A stretch of DNA of 64,000 nucleotides, taken from positions 51,210 through 115,209 of the IMG/VR virus record IMGVR_UViG_3300021961_005592; one strand, written 5' to 3'. The notes beneath the pieces are model-generated. The model searched no databases. It worked only from the letters and a program-made list of their open reading frames with translations, and was not told where the DNA came from. Shown one piece after another: positions 1 through 8,933 of the stretch (its first letter is position 1; every line of letters starts with the position of its first letter). The translations under genes and the position numbers were made by a program. Source of the stretch: a virus.

Positions 1-1
1 G

Positions 2-685
2 AGGCCTCACAAGTTTATCTGTTTAAATAGGCGCCCACATGCAGGAAGACTGGCATTAGTATCAGAACTATTTGATTATAAAGATCAAGGACTATTGAGT
101 CTTGGACGAAGTGGTCAAATGTATAAAGGATATTATGAAGAACAAGAAGAATTGTTTATGAAAGGGTATCCTACATCATTTGACAAGTATATTGAAAAAG
201 ATATAAGATCTCATATACCTTTACGTATTAATGATGGAAGAAATCCTGAGTTTGAAAATCCTGTTCATGACTGGGCTACCGAAAAGTTTTTTGACAGTTA
301 TTTACACATATGTCCTGAAACCTATCAATATACTTGTAAAAACAGAACATTTTTCAGTGAGAAAATTTTTAAACCTATCATGTTCTTACAGCCTTTTGTA
401 ATTGTAGGAGAACCGTATGCATTACGTGCATTAAAAAATATGGGATACAAAACTTTTAGTAATTGGATTGACGAAAGTTATGACGGCATTGAAAACAATG
501 ATATGAGATTACGTGCAGCGGTAAGAGCATCTATAGAATTTTTTACAAAGCCTGAAGAAGAATTAAAAGATATTATTTCTGATATGTCTCATGTGTTGAG
601 TCATAATTCATCTATGCTTGTTTATAGATCTCTTATGATTGATTTTGAATTAAAAGAATCACTATGGAGATTCTTAAATGACTAG
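2..685 (+). CDS. GT10-like glycosyltransferase, C-terminal fragment
   Basis: This reading frame is open from the left edge, so the N-terminus lies outside the window; 227 codons are visible. Two blocks match the complete gene at 1309-2544: an early HKFICLNRR...DQGLLS block and a later FFSEKIFKP...QPFVIVGE...GYKTFSNWIDESYD block. The SEKIFKP/PFVIVG stretch resembles the nucleotide-sugar-binding C-terminal part of fucosyltransferase-like (GT10/exostosin-like) enzymes, where an EK pair precedes a conserved P-V-G turn. The gene overlaps the SGNH gene downstream by 8 nt, which suggests one transcript. Substrate is unknown; the family assignment rests on motif resemblance only. Confidence 0.6.
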   Translation, partial: RPHKFICLNRRPHAGRLALVSELFDYKDQGLLSLGRSGQMYKGYYEEQEELFMKGYPTSFDKYIEKDIRSHIPLRINDGRNPEFENPVHDWATEKFFDSYLHICPETYQYTCKNRTFFSEKIFKPIMFLQPFVIVGEPYALRALKNMGYKTFSNWIDESYDGIENNDMRLRAAVRASIEFFTKPEEELKDIISDMSHVLSHNSSMLVYRSLMIDFELKESLWRFLND

Positions 686-1319
686 ACTGGTTACCTTTGG
701 ATGTTCATATCCCTATGGTCACGGGTTAAAAGACTGTTACAATTCTAAAGATAAAGGATACGGGCCTACACCAAGCAATTTTGCATTTCCAGGATTAATT
801 GCGCAACACTGTAATTTTCAAGATGTTAATTTGAGCAGACCTGGAATTAGCAACAAGGGAATAGTGCATAAAATAATGCAATTTGATTTTGTTAAAGGTG
901 ATATATGTTTATTAGCATGGACTCATGTTGATAGGACTTCTCAGATAACTAAAGACGACGATATTGTTTTTATAGGTCCGTGGCAAACTGACTCACTTTC
1001 AAAAAGTTATTATAAGTATTTTTATGAACATTATGATAATTTGTGGAATACAAAATTGTACATAAACTATGCAAATTTATATTTAAAAAACAAAGGCGTC
1101 CAGGTTATTAATATACAAGGATACAATGCATCTGAACATATAGAATGGAAAGAATTAGTTGATAAAGATATGATTATGACTTATGAAAATGTACATTCAG
1201 AACCTCTTGATCGTGCATTAGACAATGCACATCCGGGAGAAAAAACTCATAAAAGATTTGCAGAATACATGTTAGTTAGATACGGTTATATTTTAAGGAA
1301 AAATAAAGTTGAAAATTGA
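678..1319 (+). CDS. SGNH/GDSL-like hydrolase
   Basis: A 213-residue protein beginning TRLVTFGCSYPYGHG. The GCS near residue 10 sits where SGNH hydrolases carry the block I GDS with the nucleophilic Ser, and D-N-A-H-P-G near residue 190 fits the block V Asp-x-x-His. It is clearly related to the gene at 22496-23083 (same FGCSY start, W-T-H-x-x-R motif, D-N-x-H-P-G end). SGNH enzymes often act as esterases or acetyltransferases on glycans, so a role in adding or removing O-acyl groups is reasonable but inferred. It overlaps the genes on both sides, consistent with translational coupling. Confidence 0.6.
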   Translation: MTRLVTFGCSYPYGHGLKDCYNSKDKGYGPTPSNFAFPGLIAQHCNFQDVNLSRPGISNKGIVHKIMQFDFVKGDICLLAWTHVDRTSQITKDDDIVFIGPWQTDSLSKSYYKYFYEHYDNLWNTKLYINYANLYLKNKGVQVINIQGYNASEHIEWKELVDKDMIMTYENVHSEPLDRALDNAHPGEKTHKRFAEYMLVRYGYILRKNKVEN

Positions 1320-2544
1320 TTTGTATTTTGAAAACGATGGAAATAGTTACACTGTTGAAAATAGAAAGCCGTTTCTAAACGGAATACCAAAAAATCTAGT
1401 ATCTAAAGTTATTATTACACCCAAAGGTAGCCCAGCCGAATGTTATTTTGGAATGTTTGACGGTAGTTTTAGAAAAATTTTTTCAGTTAATACAAGTATT
1501 CCTGAAAATAAAAAATTTTTTTATCCTATAATTTTTAGTTTATCTGCATTAGGGGATTATGCTAAACAAATAACAATACAACCAGAAATAGTAAAATTAA
1601 TTAACGAAAATTGGTGTAAAATTTTATTAGTATGTCCTTATGAAGGATGGCCGTGGAGACTTTATGATAAAGTAATAGATGGTATAATAAAAAAATATAA
1701 GATAAAACATTCGCATATTGTCTTAATGACAGCTAAGTTGAATGATCACCCTAAATGCAAAGTAGTCTATTATAACAATTGGGAAGTAGCAGCATCTAAT
1801 AGACGCTTCGCCGAAGATCGATTACTAGGTAGAACAGCAGTTTTGTCTAGTAGTATTAGACCTTATAAGTTTATATGTTTAAATCGTCGAGCAACTGTAC
1901 ACAGATATGGCACAGTGTCACAATTATGGCCTTATAGAGATCAAGGACTACTTAGTTTTTGGCAGCACGGCTTCCACCAAAACGATACTCAGTATATTCG
2001 AGAACAAAAAAATCAATTCTATCATAATATGCCAATTTTAGCACAGTCTTGGATAACGCAGAGGATAGACAATCATATGCCTTTAGCATTGCCTGCTGAC
2101 CTTGATCCGTACGATAGCACAGACAATGAAAACAATCCAACATCTGATCCGCATTCTAAAAAGTTTTACAACAGTTATTTGCATATAGTAACTGAAACAA
2201 CAATGTCTGACGAGGGATTTTTTAGCGAAAAGATATTTAAGCCTGCTATTTATTTCCAGCCATTTGTATTAATAGGACAAAAACACGGTCTTGAAAATCT
2301 AAGAAAAATTGGATATAAAACGTTTTCTAATGTAATAGATGAAAGTTATGATCTAGAACCGGACAATCAAACTCGACTTATAAAGGCTACGAATGCGGCA
2401 ATTGAGTTTACTAAAATTGTCAATAACGATTTGATGCGTAAACTTTTGCCAATACTCGAGCATAATGCAGTCAACTTTATGAATAGAGCAAAAACAATTA
2501 TTAGCACACTGCAAAATGATTTAGCATCATCTTTGGAAAACTAG
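1309..2544 (+). CDS. GT10-like glycosyltransferase
   Basis: A 411-residue protein with a TTG start overlapping the preceding stop; an AAGGA at about 1295 is a plausible ribosome site. The middle carries RPYKFICLNRRA (about 185) and DQGLLSFWQHG. The C-terminal third has GFFSEKIFKP (about 303) followed by QPFVLIGQ, GYKTFSN and DESYD. These blocks are shared with the fragment at 2-685 and more loosely with 11585-12751 and 29941-31230, so the phage carries four paralogues. The EK-containing block resembles the donor-binding region of fucosyltransferase-like enzymes. Donor and acceptor cannot be told from sequence. Confidence 0.6.
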   Translation: MKIDLYFENDGNSYTVENRKPFLNGIPKNLVSKVIITPKGSPAECYFGMFDGSFRKIFSVNTSIPENKKFFYPIIFSLSALGDYAKQITIQPEIVKLINENWCKILLVCPYEGWPWRLYDKVIDGIIKKYKIKHSHIVLMTAKLNDHPKCKVVYYNNWEVAASNRRFAEDRLLGRTAVLSSSIRPYKFICLNRRATVHRYGTVSQLWPYRDQGLLSFWQHGFHQNDTQYIREQKNQFYHNMPILAQSWITQRIDNHMPLALPADLDPYDSTDNENNPTSDPHSKKFYNSYLHIVTETTMSDEGFFSEKIFKPAIYFQPFVLIGQKHGLENLRKIGYKTFSNVIDESYDLEPDNQTRLIKATNAAIEFTKIVNNDLMRKLLPILEHNAVNFMNRAKTIISTLQNDLASSLEN

Positions 2545-2562
2545 CTTAAAAGTTTGTATAAT
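2534..2562 (+). promoter_or_regulatory. Possible sigma70-like promoter before the sugar dehydrogenase
   Basis: A consensus -10 (TATAAT, 2557-2562) lies in the short gap before the gene at 2595, with a weak -35 (TTGGAA, 2533-2538) about 18 bp upstream. A good ribosome site (AAGGAG, 2584-2589) follows. Only the -10 is convincing. Confidence 0.35.
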
Positions 2563-2594
2563 TAATTAAAACACAGTTTATTTAAGGAGAAGAT

Positions 2595-3824
2595 ATGAAA
2601 GTAGCAATGATTGGTTGCGGAAAACTCGGGCTACCTTGTGCTGAGGTAATGAGCCAACATTATGATGTAGTAGGGTACGATGTAGTAAAAGACCCTGACG
2701 CACAAATTCTGCTGTTAGATTCTATTGAAGAGACTGTAAAAGATAGAGACTTAATTTTTGTAGCAGTTCCAACTCCACACGATCCTAAGTATGGCGGAAG
2801 CAAGCCTATAGCTGAAATGCCCCCAAAAGATTTTGACTATTCAATTGTGCAAAAAGTTTTAAAAGAAATTAATCCGCACGTTAACAAAAATCAATTAGTT
2901 GTGCTAATCAGCACAGTACTACCTGGTACAGTTCGCGCACACTTAGAACCATTAATTACTAATGCACGTTTTATCTACAATCCCTATCTAATTGCAATGG
3001 GATCTGTTAAGTGGGACATGGTAAATCCAGAGTGCTTAATTATTGGTACAGAAGATGGCACTGAAACAGGTGATGCGCAATTACTAGTTGACTTCTACAA
3101 GCCAATTATGGAAAACGATCCTACAGTTAATATTGGTACTTGGGACGAAGCTGAGTCTATTAAAATTTTCTATAATACATTTATTAGCGCAAAAATTGGT
3201 CTTGTAAATATGATACAAGATGTTGCCGAAGCTAATGGAAACATTAATGTTGATGTAGTTACCGATGCACTTAAAAAAGCAACACAACGTATTACAGGGC
3301 CACGCTATTTAACAGCAGGCCTAGGTGACGCTGGAGCATGTCATCCTAGAGACAATATTGCTCTACGTTATCTTGCCGAAAGACTTGATTTAGGTTACGA
3401 TTTATTTCATGCAATTATGCACAGCAGAGACATACAAGCAAACCGTATGGCAAATAAATTAGTTAAAATTGCTAAAGAACGTAGCCTACCAGTAGTTATA
3501 CACGGTCGTGCATACAAGCCTTACGTTCCTTATACTATAGGAAGTTATAGTGAACTAGTAGGGCATTTTGTAGAAGAAGCAGGAGTGCAGCTAACGTATT
3601 CAGATCCTTTAACCGGAGACACAGATCCAATAACAGAACCTAGCGTAATACTATTAGCACACAATGCTAGAGTCACTTATGAAGGCACCGGAGTTGTTGT
3701 AAATAATGATAGTTTCTATTTTATAATACCAAACGGAAGTGTTCTTGTAGATCCTTGGAGAACCACACCTCAAATGGAAGGCATTGAAGTAATACACTAT
3801 GGAAATACAAGACAAACAAAATAA
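2595..3824 (+). CDS. UDP-glucose/GDP-mannose dehydrogenase family protein
   Basis: A 409-residue protein with an N-terminal Rossmann signature (IGCGKLG, residues 6-12), a conserved VPTPHD loop near 57, a YNTFISAKIGLVN helix typical of the dimerisation domain, and a catalytic-type Cys in GACHPRDN (about 249). In this family the Cys forms the thiohemiacetal during two-step oxidation of a nucleotide-sugar to its uronate. The C-terminal domain appears present. A strong ribosome site precedes the ATG. Likely job: making a UDP-hexuronate-type sugar for the glycan genes around it; the exact sugar is inferred. Confidence 0.8.
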   Translation: MKVAMIGCGKLGLPCAEVMSQHYDVVGYDVVKDPDAQILLLDSIEETVKDRDLIFVAVPTPHDPKYGGSKPIAEMPPKDFDYSIVQKVLKEINPHVNKNQLVVLISTVLPGTVRAHLEPLITNARFIYNPYLIAMGSVKWDMVNPECLIIGTEDGTETGDAQLLVDFYKPIMENDPTVNIGTWDEAESIKIFYNTFISAKIGLVNMIQDVAEANGNINVDVVTDALKKATQRITGPRYLTAGLGDAGACHPRDNIALRYLAERLDLGYDLFHAIMHSRDIQANRMANKLVKIAKERSLPVVIHGRAYKPYVPYTIGSYSELVGHFVEEAGVQLTYSDPLTGDTDPITEPSVILLAHNARVTYEGTGVVVNNDSFYFIIPNGSVLVDPWRTTPQMEGIEVIHYGNTRQTK

Positions 3825-3837
3825 ATTTTGTAAAGCA

Positions 3838-4899
3838 ATGAGTAATTCCTTAAGTTTTAGAATTCCTGGCGACTCTAATACATTAACATTTAATCCTTGT
3901 TGTCTTTACGACGATTACATACCGTTTCACCCAACCCTCTTTAAAAAAACTAGAGACATGTTTATTGCTTCTGATAAAGATTTTTTGCCTGGTTGCAGCA
4001 AGTGTAAACTAAAAGAAAAAACACATAATACAAGTCATAGGCTTTTAATGAACAGAGATATACCAGACGGCATTGGCACTGATATACACAAATTAGAACT
4101 TGTACTTGATACAACATGTAATGCTGCTTGCATACAATGCGGAACCTTTCAAAGTAGTTTATGGAGGAACGAAGTTGCCTTGCGCGACAAAAATTACAAA
4201 CATATCCAACCAGAATTACAAATAGACGCTAAAGTTAAAATGATTAAAAATAGTATAGACTTTAGCAAAGTTAAAGAGTTTCATTTTTGGGGCGGAGAGC
4301 CTTTACTTACTGACACACATTTAAAATTTTTAAATGAAATTGAAGATCCATCAGATGTTGTTGTTAGATACACAACTAATGGAAGTATATTCCCATCTGA
4401 TGATGTTTTAAAATTATGGGAAAAATTTAAAGAAGTAAAAATTGGCATAAGTACAGACGGTATTGGAGATAGGTTTCATTACATAAGATGGCCATTAAGT
4501 TGGGACAAAGTTTCAAAAAACATAATAAAATTCAAAAATGAAACTCCCTTAAATATAGAATTTTTTGTTAATTGTTGTACAATTCCATTAAATGTTTATT
4601 ATACTAATGAACTTTCAGAATGGTTAGATATTAACTTTAGCAGACATTTAAACGGAACAAAAATTAATTGTAATTATATTAGAGGTGAAGGTATACTAGA
4701 TCTTGCATGTACTCCAGAACCGTTGAGAGAAGTAGTAATAAAAAAATTAGGTGATGATCATGTAATTAGTAAGTTACTAACTGAATTACCAGTATTAGAT
4801 TCTAAACATATGTTAAATCATATTAGGCAATGGGATCCAGTAAGAAAATTAGATTGGAAGAAAACGTTTCCAGAGATAGTGGAATATTTTAATGTTTAA
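3838..4899 (+). CDS. N-twitch type radical SAM protein
   Basis: A radical-SAM core is marked by C-x3-C-x2-C (CNAACIQC, about residues 94-101) and the SAM-binding HFWGGEPL (about 150). Upstream are NPCC and a GCSKCKLKE motif, which match the N-terminal Cys region of twitch-domain radical SAM proteins. Two related genes lie at 17983 and 21235. I chose the ATG at 3838; a start at 3799 is also open but would overlap the previous gene by 26 nt without a ribosome site. Substrate is unknown; relatives act on peptides or in surface-sugar clusters. Confidence 0.75.
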   Translation: MSNSLSFRIPGDSNTLTFNPCCLYDDYIPFHPTLFKKTRDMFIASDKDFLPGCSKCKLKEKTHNTSHRLLMNRDIPDGIGTDIHKLELVLDTTCNAACIQCGTFQSSLWRNEVALRDKNYKHIQPELQIDAKVKMIKNSIDFSKVKEFHFWGGEPLLTDTHLKFLNEIEDPSDVVVRYTTNGSIFPSDDVLKLWEKFKEVKIGISTDGIGDRFHYIRWPLSWDKVSKNIIKFKNETPLNIEFFVNCCTIPLNVYYTNELSEWLDINFSRHLNGTKINCNYIRGEGILDLACTPEPLREVVIKKLGDDHVISKLLTELPVLDSKHMLNHIRQWDPVRKLDWKKTFPEIVEYFNV

Positions 4900-6016
4900 C
4901 CCTGATAGACTAGGTTATTATAGAGTTGGCTGGAAAAAATTTTACAACAAAACACTAGCACTACTAGAAAGTAAACAAACAGGATATGATGTTGATTGGA
5001 TATTCAACAACGATGTCTACGGAAAAATTAACTGGACTGTTCCTGTTAATGAAACTCTAGAACAATTATATTTGCGTAGAGCATTACAACTACGCAATGA
5101 CTACGATTACCTTGTTTTATATTTTAGTGGTGGTGCTGATAGTACAAATATCTTAAAGGTATTTGTTGACAACAATATCTTTTTAGACGAAATTGTCATG
5201 CAATACCCTGAACCAACAGTTAAAACATTCAATGAACAAGACAGGTCAAATAAAAATATTTACAGCGAAATTAAATACCAAGCAATCCCAACCATAAACA
5301 ATTTAAAAATAAATCCTAAAACACATATACGGTATCAAGATTTTGCAAAACCATTGCTTGAACTATTAGATAAAGACGATTGGTTTGATCAAATACCTAT
5401 GGGTACTAACATAAGCCCGTCGGGTATTGGTAGGCAAATATCTCAGGTAGTTGAACCTCACATATTAGAACTATGTAGTAAAGGTAAAAATATTGCACAA
5501 ATACTCGGAGTTGACAAACCGTTAGTGTATTCTGATGGTGTCAATTATTTTGCTTATTTTTCAGATGTAAGTGCCATGCATTCGCCCCCGGTAGATTTTA
5601 CACAAAGCGAAGTTTTTAACAATCTGTATCATACTGAATTTTTTTACTGGACACCAGACCTTCCTGAGATTGTAGTCAAGCAAGCACAACTTATTAAAGC
5701 CTATTGTGAAACAAGTGAAGATGCCAAGTTAAAAATTATGTCGTCGATGAAAAAACACATTGGAACATTTAGGCCTTTGCTACATTCAATAATATATTCA
5801 CCAAGCCTTGTAATAGCATGGGATCCTGAGAAACCAAATTCAAAAGTAGTAAGACCAATGGACCAATGGTTTTGGGAGACGGGAACCACAAATCAGGTAG
5901 GAAACTATCGTGCAGTGATAAAATACTTACGAGAAAATACAAATACCAAGCACATGATTGACAATGATATTGAAAACGGACTTTCTGCACATACAACAGG
6001 ATTTTACAAATTATAA
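4892..6016 (+). CDS. PP-loop ATP pyrophosphatase, asparagine-synthase-like
   Basis: A 374-residue protein with the PP-loop signature FSGGADS (about 78-84), which binds the pyrophosphate of ATP. It has no N-terminal Cys-glutaminase domain, so it is not a full asparagine synthase. Two other PP-loop proteins of similar size lie at 8930 and 10404, and a QueC-like one at 23071. This class activates a carboxylate or carbonyl as an acyl-adenylate for amide, amidine or nitrile formation. It overlaps the radical-SAM gene by 8 nt, which suggests the two act on the same product. Confidence 0.7.
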   Translation: MFNPDRLGYYRVGWKKFYNKTLALLESKQTGYDVDWIFNNDVYGKINWTVPVNETLEQLYLRRALQLRNDYDYLVLYFSGGADSTNILKVFVDNNIFLDEIVMQYPEPTVKTFNEQDRSNKNIYSEIKYQAIPTINNLKINPKTHIRYQDFAKPLLELLDKDDWFDQIPMGTNISPSGIGRQISQVVEPHILELCSKGKNIAQILGVDKPLVYSDGVNYFAYFSDVSAMHSPPVDFTQSEVFNNLYHTEFFYWTPDLPEIVVKQAQLIKAYCETSEDAKLKIMSSMKKHIGTFRPLLHSIIYSPSLVIAWDPEKPNSKVVRPMDQWFWETGTTNQVGNYRAVIKYLRENTNTKHMIDNDIENGLSAHTTGFYKL

Positions 6017-6029
6017 GAGGAACCATAAT

Positions 6030-6467
6030 ATGGGAAAAATGAACGAAGTACAAAAAAGAAGTATAGCAAAAGCACTTACAGCAAGAGTAATGTTTACATG
6101 TAGTCATTTAGTAAATGGGTTCATTGTTACTGGTTCTTGGGTTATTGGTGCGCAGATTGTAGGTATTGCAGCAGTTGTGAATCTACTGTTGTTTTGGTTG
6201 CACGAAAGAGTATGGAATTGGGTGCAATGGAACCGTAAACCAGCAGATAACCTATTCTTTTCAGACGGACATCCAAGAACTGTTAGCAAGTCAGCAACAT
6301 GGAGAGCAGTAATCACAATAAACAATTTTGTTATTCCGTACATTACAACAGGATCATGGAAGGCAGCAGCAGCCTTTTTAACTATTGCAACGGTAATGAA
6401 TATTGTACTGTATTACACACATGAAAGAGTGTGGAATAGATTTGCATGGGGGAAAGAAGCAGTATAG
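6030..6467 (+). CDS. DUF2061-type small membrane protein, duplicated
   Basis: A 145-residue protein made of two copies of the DUF2061 pattern: basic ALTAR/SATWRA start, V-TGSW, a hydrophobic helix, then HERVWN. The copies end at about residues 68 and 140. Four membrane segments are expected. The ATG at 6030 has an AAGAGG ribosome site; an earlier start at 5958 would lie inside the previous gene and is less likely. DUF2061 has no firmly known function. The next gene, panD, starts 2 nt after the stop, so the pair is probably translated together. Confidence 0.75.
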   Translation: MGKMNEVQKRSIAKALTARVMFTCSHLVNGFIVTGSWVIGAQIVGIAAVVNLLLFWLHERVWNWVQWNRKPADNLFFSDGHPRTVSKSATWRAVITINNFVIPYITTGSWKAAAAFLTIATVMNIVLYYTHERVWNRFAWGKEAV

Positions 6468-6468
6468 A

Positions 6469-6813
6469 ATGAAAGCGTATTGTAAATCTAAAATTCATAG
6501 GGCTACTGTTACTGACGGTAGCCTAAACTACTCTGGTAGTATTACTATTGGCAAAAATATGCTAGATGCTGCTGGTATTGACCTTTATGAATTTGTGCAT
6601 GTTAACAACATTAATAATGCTGCTCACTGGGAAACATATGTTATTGAAGGAAAAGACAATGAAATTATTCTTAACGGAGCACCAGCAAGATTATTTCAAC
6701 CGGGCGATTTAGTAACAATAATGTCCTTAGAGTACAGTGATAAGTTTAAGGAACACACAGTAGTTCTTGTCGATAACAAAAACAACGTAACAGAAATTAA
6801 AAAAATTAGTTAG
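6469..6813 (+). CDS. panD: Aspartate 1-decarboxylase (PanD)
   Basis: A 114-residue protein matching pyruvoyl-dependent PanD throughout: KSKIHRATVT at the N-terminus (catalytic Lys at residue 8), NYSGSITI with the Gly23-Ser24 self-cleavage site that makes the pyruvoyl group, LDAAGID, TYVIEG with the conserved Tyr, LNGAPARL and PGDLVTIM. The enzyme turns L-aspartate into beta-alanine. Here it sits in the middle of glycan/peptide-type genes and not with panB or panC, so beta-alanine may be a building block of a phage product instead of pantothenate. The C-terminus is slightly short compared with the E. coli enzyme. Confidence 0.88.
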   Translation: MKAYCKSKIHRATVTDGSLNYSGSITIGKNMLDAAGIDLYEFVHVNNINNAAHWETYVIEGKDNEIILNGAPARLFQPGDLVTIMSLEYSDKFKEHTVVLVDNKNNVTEIKKIS

Positions 6814-6814
6814 A

Positions 6815-7687
6815 GTGTTTAAATGTAAGTATCCAATAATCGCAGCACCTATGAATCAGGTGTCTGATCTAAACCTTGCTATTGCGGTGCATAAAGCAGG
6901 CGGGTTTCCTTCCATTAGCGGATACTGCTACAAGAATGCAAATCAATTAATTAACGCTTTAGAGGATTTTGTAAAAATTACAGGATCATCAAATTTAATT
7001 CTTGCTATAGATGAGCACTGGCTACTAAATCCCAACATAATTTCTACTATTAAACGTTTAAACATATCTCACCTTTTCAAATACTTTAATGAAAATCCAA
7101 AATTTCCTTTAGAAACTAAATTAGCATGGCGAGAACCAATTGATAAACTACTAGAAAAATTAGATAGTCAGTTAATTGGAATACTACCTAATTTTAATGA
7201 CATACAAGATTTAGATAAGATATATTTTCTTAAAGGAAATGATGGCGCGGGCAGGCCCGGCGCCGCCACTACAAAAGAATTATTTGACTACCATATACAG
7301 CAAACTCCAAACGCAAAATTAGTTCCAATGGGTGGAGTAGGTACAGCAAGTCAAGTAAAATACTATATAGATAACGGTGCAATTGCAGTTAGTGTTGGCA
7401 CACTATTAGCAGCATCAAAAGAAAGTTGTTTAACAGAAGCAGTTAAACAAGCAATGGTTGCAGCTAGTAATTCTAATTTATCTATATTGGATACAAATCT
7501 AAAGCAGCAAGGGTTAGTTTTTAAGGAGTTTTCTGGATATGATACAGCTAATCACACCAATTCTTTAAAATTGGGTATTAATTCTAACGCAGATGCTGGG
7601 CATATATTTGCTGGTCATGGAATTAACTTTATTAATACAATTGATGATGTTGCGTCTATTATACTGAAGTTAGCAGACAAAATATAA
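6815..7687 (+). CDS. NMO/2-nitropropane-dioxygenase-like FMN protein
   Basis: A 290-residue TIM-barrel protein starting at GTG one base after panD. Family features are YPIIAAPMNQVS at the N-terminus, GNDGAGRPG where the family has its G-x-E-x-G-G-H region, and PMGGVGTASQVKYYIDNGAIAVSVGT (about 173-197), the FMN-phosphate loop. Nitronate monooxygenase-like enzymes oxidise nitronates; many relatives have unknown substrates. Adjacent placement to panD suggests it acts in the same pathway. The usual catalytic His region (GGH) is replaced by GRPG, so classical nitronate chemistry is uncertain. Confidence 0.65.
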   Translation: MFKCKYPIIAAPMNQVSDLNLAIAVHKAGGFPSISGYCYKNANQLINALEDFVKITGSSNLILAIDEHWLLNPNIISTIKRLNISHLFKYFNENPKFPLETKLAWREPIDKLLEKLDSQLIGILPNFNDIQDLDKIYFLKGNDGAGRPGAATTKELFDYHIQQTPNAKLVPMGGVGTASQVKYYIDNGAIAVSVGTLLAASKESCLTEAVKQAMVAASNSNLSILDTNLKQQGLVFKEFSGYDTANHTNSLKLGINSNADAGHIFAGHGINFINTIDDVASIILKLADKI

Positions 7688-7690
7688 ATA
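7683..7690 (+). promoter_or_regulatory. T4-late-like promoter box
   Basis: A perfect TATAAATA overlaps the end of the previous gene and lies 26 nt before the cupin start, with a purine-rich ribosome site (GAAAGAAAGG) between. Spacing fits a T4-type late promoter. In DNA this AT-rich the box can arise by chance. Confidence 0.45.
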
Positions 7691-7716
7691 TATTCATATA
7701 ATGAAAGAAAGGTATA

Positions 7717-8328
7717 ATGCTAAATTATAAGGTATTTAATATTGATGCCCCACACATGACTGAAAGCAGTATATTTGATTTATATCAATACAAAGTGTAC
7801 ATAGGGAAAAACAGTGTAAGTACTAATAATAAAAATAGCTATTGGTACATTGAAGATAACACAGTAATTTCTAAATCAGGTGACGATAGTATTATTGATA
7901 GTGGAATATTGTGTATAGAAATATTTGGATATACACCAGAGACTAGAACTAGCACCTACAGTAGGTATACAGATTTGCCCTACATTAACGGTTGTAGTAG
8001 CAAACAGTTAATACCACCCAACAGGTTAGGTGATCCTACTTGGCAACTTTTACTACTGCCTCAGCATACTAGTGAACAGTCACATCATATTCATTCAACT
8101 GCACGGATAGTATATGTAGCAGAAGGAGAAGGTAAGAGCATCATTGGACAAGATGGTCATACAACTGAAATTAATTTAACTCCAGGCACTGTTATTATTT
8201 TAGATAAAATGGTGCCGCATCATTTTGTCACAACTGACAGCCATTTATTAGTTTTACCTCTGCATGTTTACAGTAGTGTAGCAGGCGAAACAACTCATCC
8301 AATGCGAAGCGGAACACACGAAATATGA
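7717..8328 (+). CDS. Cupin-domain protein
   Basis: A 203-residue protein whose second half has the two cupin motifs: SHHIHSTARIVYVAEGEGKS (about 122-140) with the metal-binding HxH, and PGTVIILDKMVPHHFVT (about 157-173) with the second His. The N-terminal 90 residues are not recognised. Cupins in sugar clusters are often epimerases or isomerases, but others are dioxygenases or sensors. It overlaps the next gene by 4 nt (ATGA). Confidence 0.65.
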   Translation: MLNYKVFNIDAPHMTESSIFDLYQYKVYIGKNSVSTNNKNSYWYIEDNTVISKSGDDSIIDSGILCIEIFGYTPETRTSTYSRYTDLPYINGCSSKQLIPPNRLGDPTWQLLLLPQHTSEQSHHIHSTARIVYVAEGEGKSIIGQDGHTTEINLTPGTVIILDKMVPHHFVTTDSHLLVLPLHVYSSVAGETTHPMRSGTHEI

Positions 8329-8933
8329 CATCAGAAACAGTATTAGTTGTTGATAGAGAGATTCAACGTATAGCATGTTCTACACCAGAACTTCATCAGG
8401 CAGTAGCATTAGCTGAAGGATTAATTAATTGTGGTGTAAGAGTAGTTTCGTTAGAAAATAATACTTACAATTTTAATGATATTAATATTCACTATCAGTA
8501 TAGTGATGGTAAAATACGGATTTTAAGTCCATATCAAATTCCTAATAATTGGATGGCGTTTCGAACACAGGTAATAGATCGAATAGAACCCTTGCAGATA
8601 TTAATTAATCAAGCAAAAAGTAGAACAAGCGATCTTGATAATTACTACAATACACCAATGTTTACAGCAATTTTAGCAGTTGAATTAGAAAAATGTAAAC
8701 CTAATGAAAATAGGTATTCTTTGGCTATAGAAGAGTGGGCATTGATGCAAGATGTATCTGTTGAAGTTGCGTATAAAGAGTTAAAAATTAAATATGAAGA
8801 TATATCATTAACATACATGAGGAACAACGCACTTTACTCTAGATTTGTAAGAAAAATTAATCAAACTGTTGGGAAAGATAATTTGAAACAAGTTATTAAT
8901 GAGTTTAGTCGTAAATTTGGAATTTTAATATGA
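8325..8933 (+). CDS. Hypothetical protein
   Basis: A 202-residue soluble-looking protein, coupled by ATGA overlaps to the cupin before it and the PP-loop gene after it. I do not recognise the family. The first 40 residues (TVLVVDREIQRIACSTPELH) look like a beta-alpha start; the rest is mostly helical and rich in Asn, Glu and Lys. No catalytic motif is visible. Its position suggests a partner of the PP-loop enzyme. Confidence 0.7.
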   Translation: MTSETVLVVDREIQRIACSTPELHQAVALAEGLINCGVRVVSLENNTYNFNDINIHYQYSDGKIRILSPYQIPNNWMAFRTQVIDRIEPLQILINQAKSRTSDLDNYYNTPMFTAILAVELEKCKPNENRYSLAIEEWALMQDVSVEVAYKELKIKYEDISLTYMRNNALYSRFVRKINQTVGKDNLKQVINEFSRKFGILI

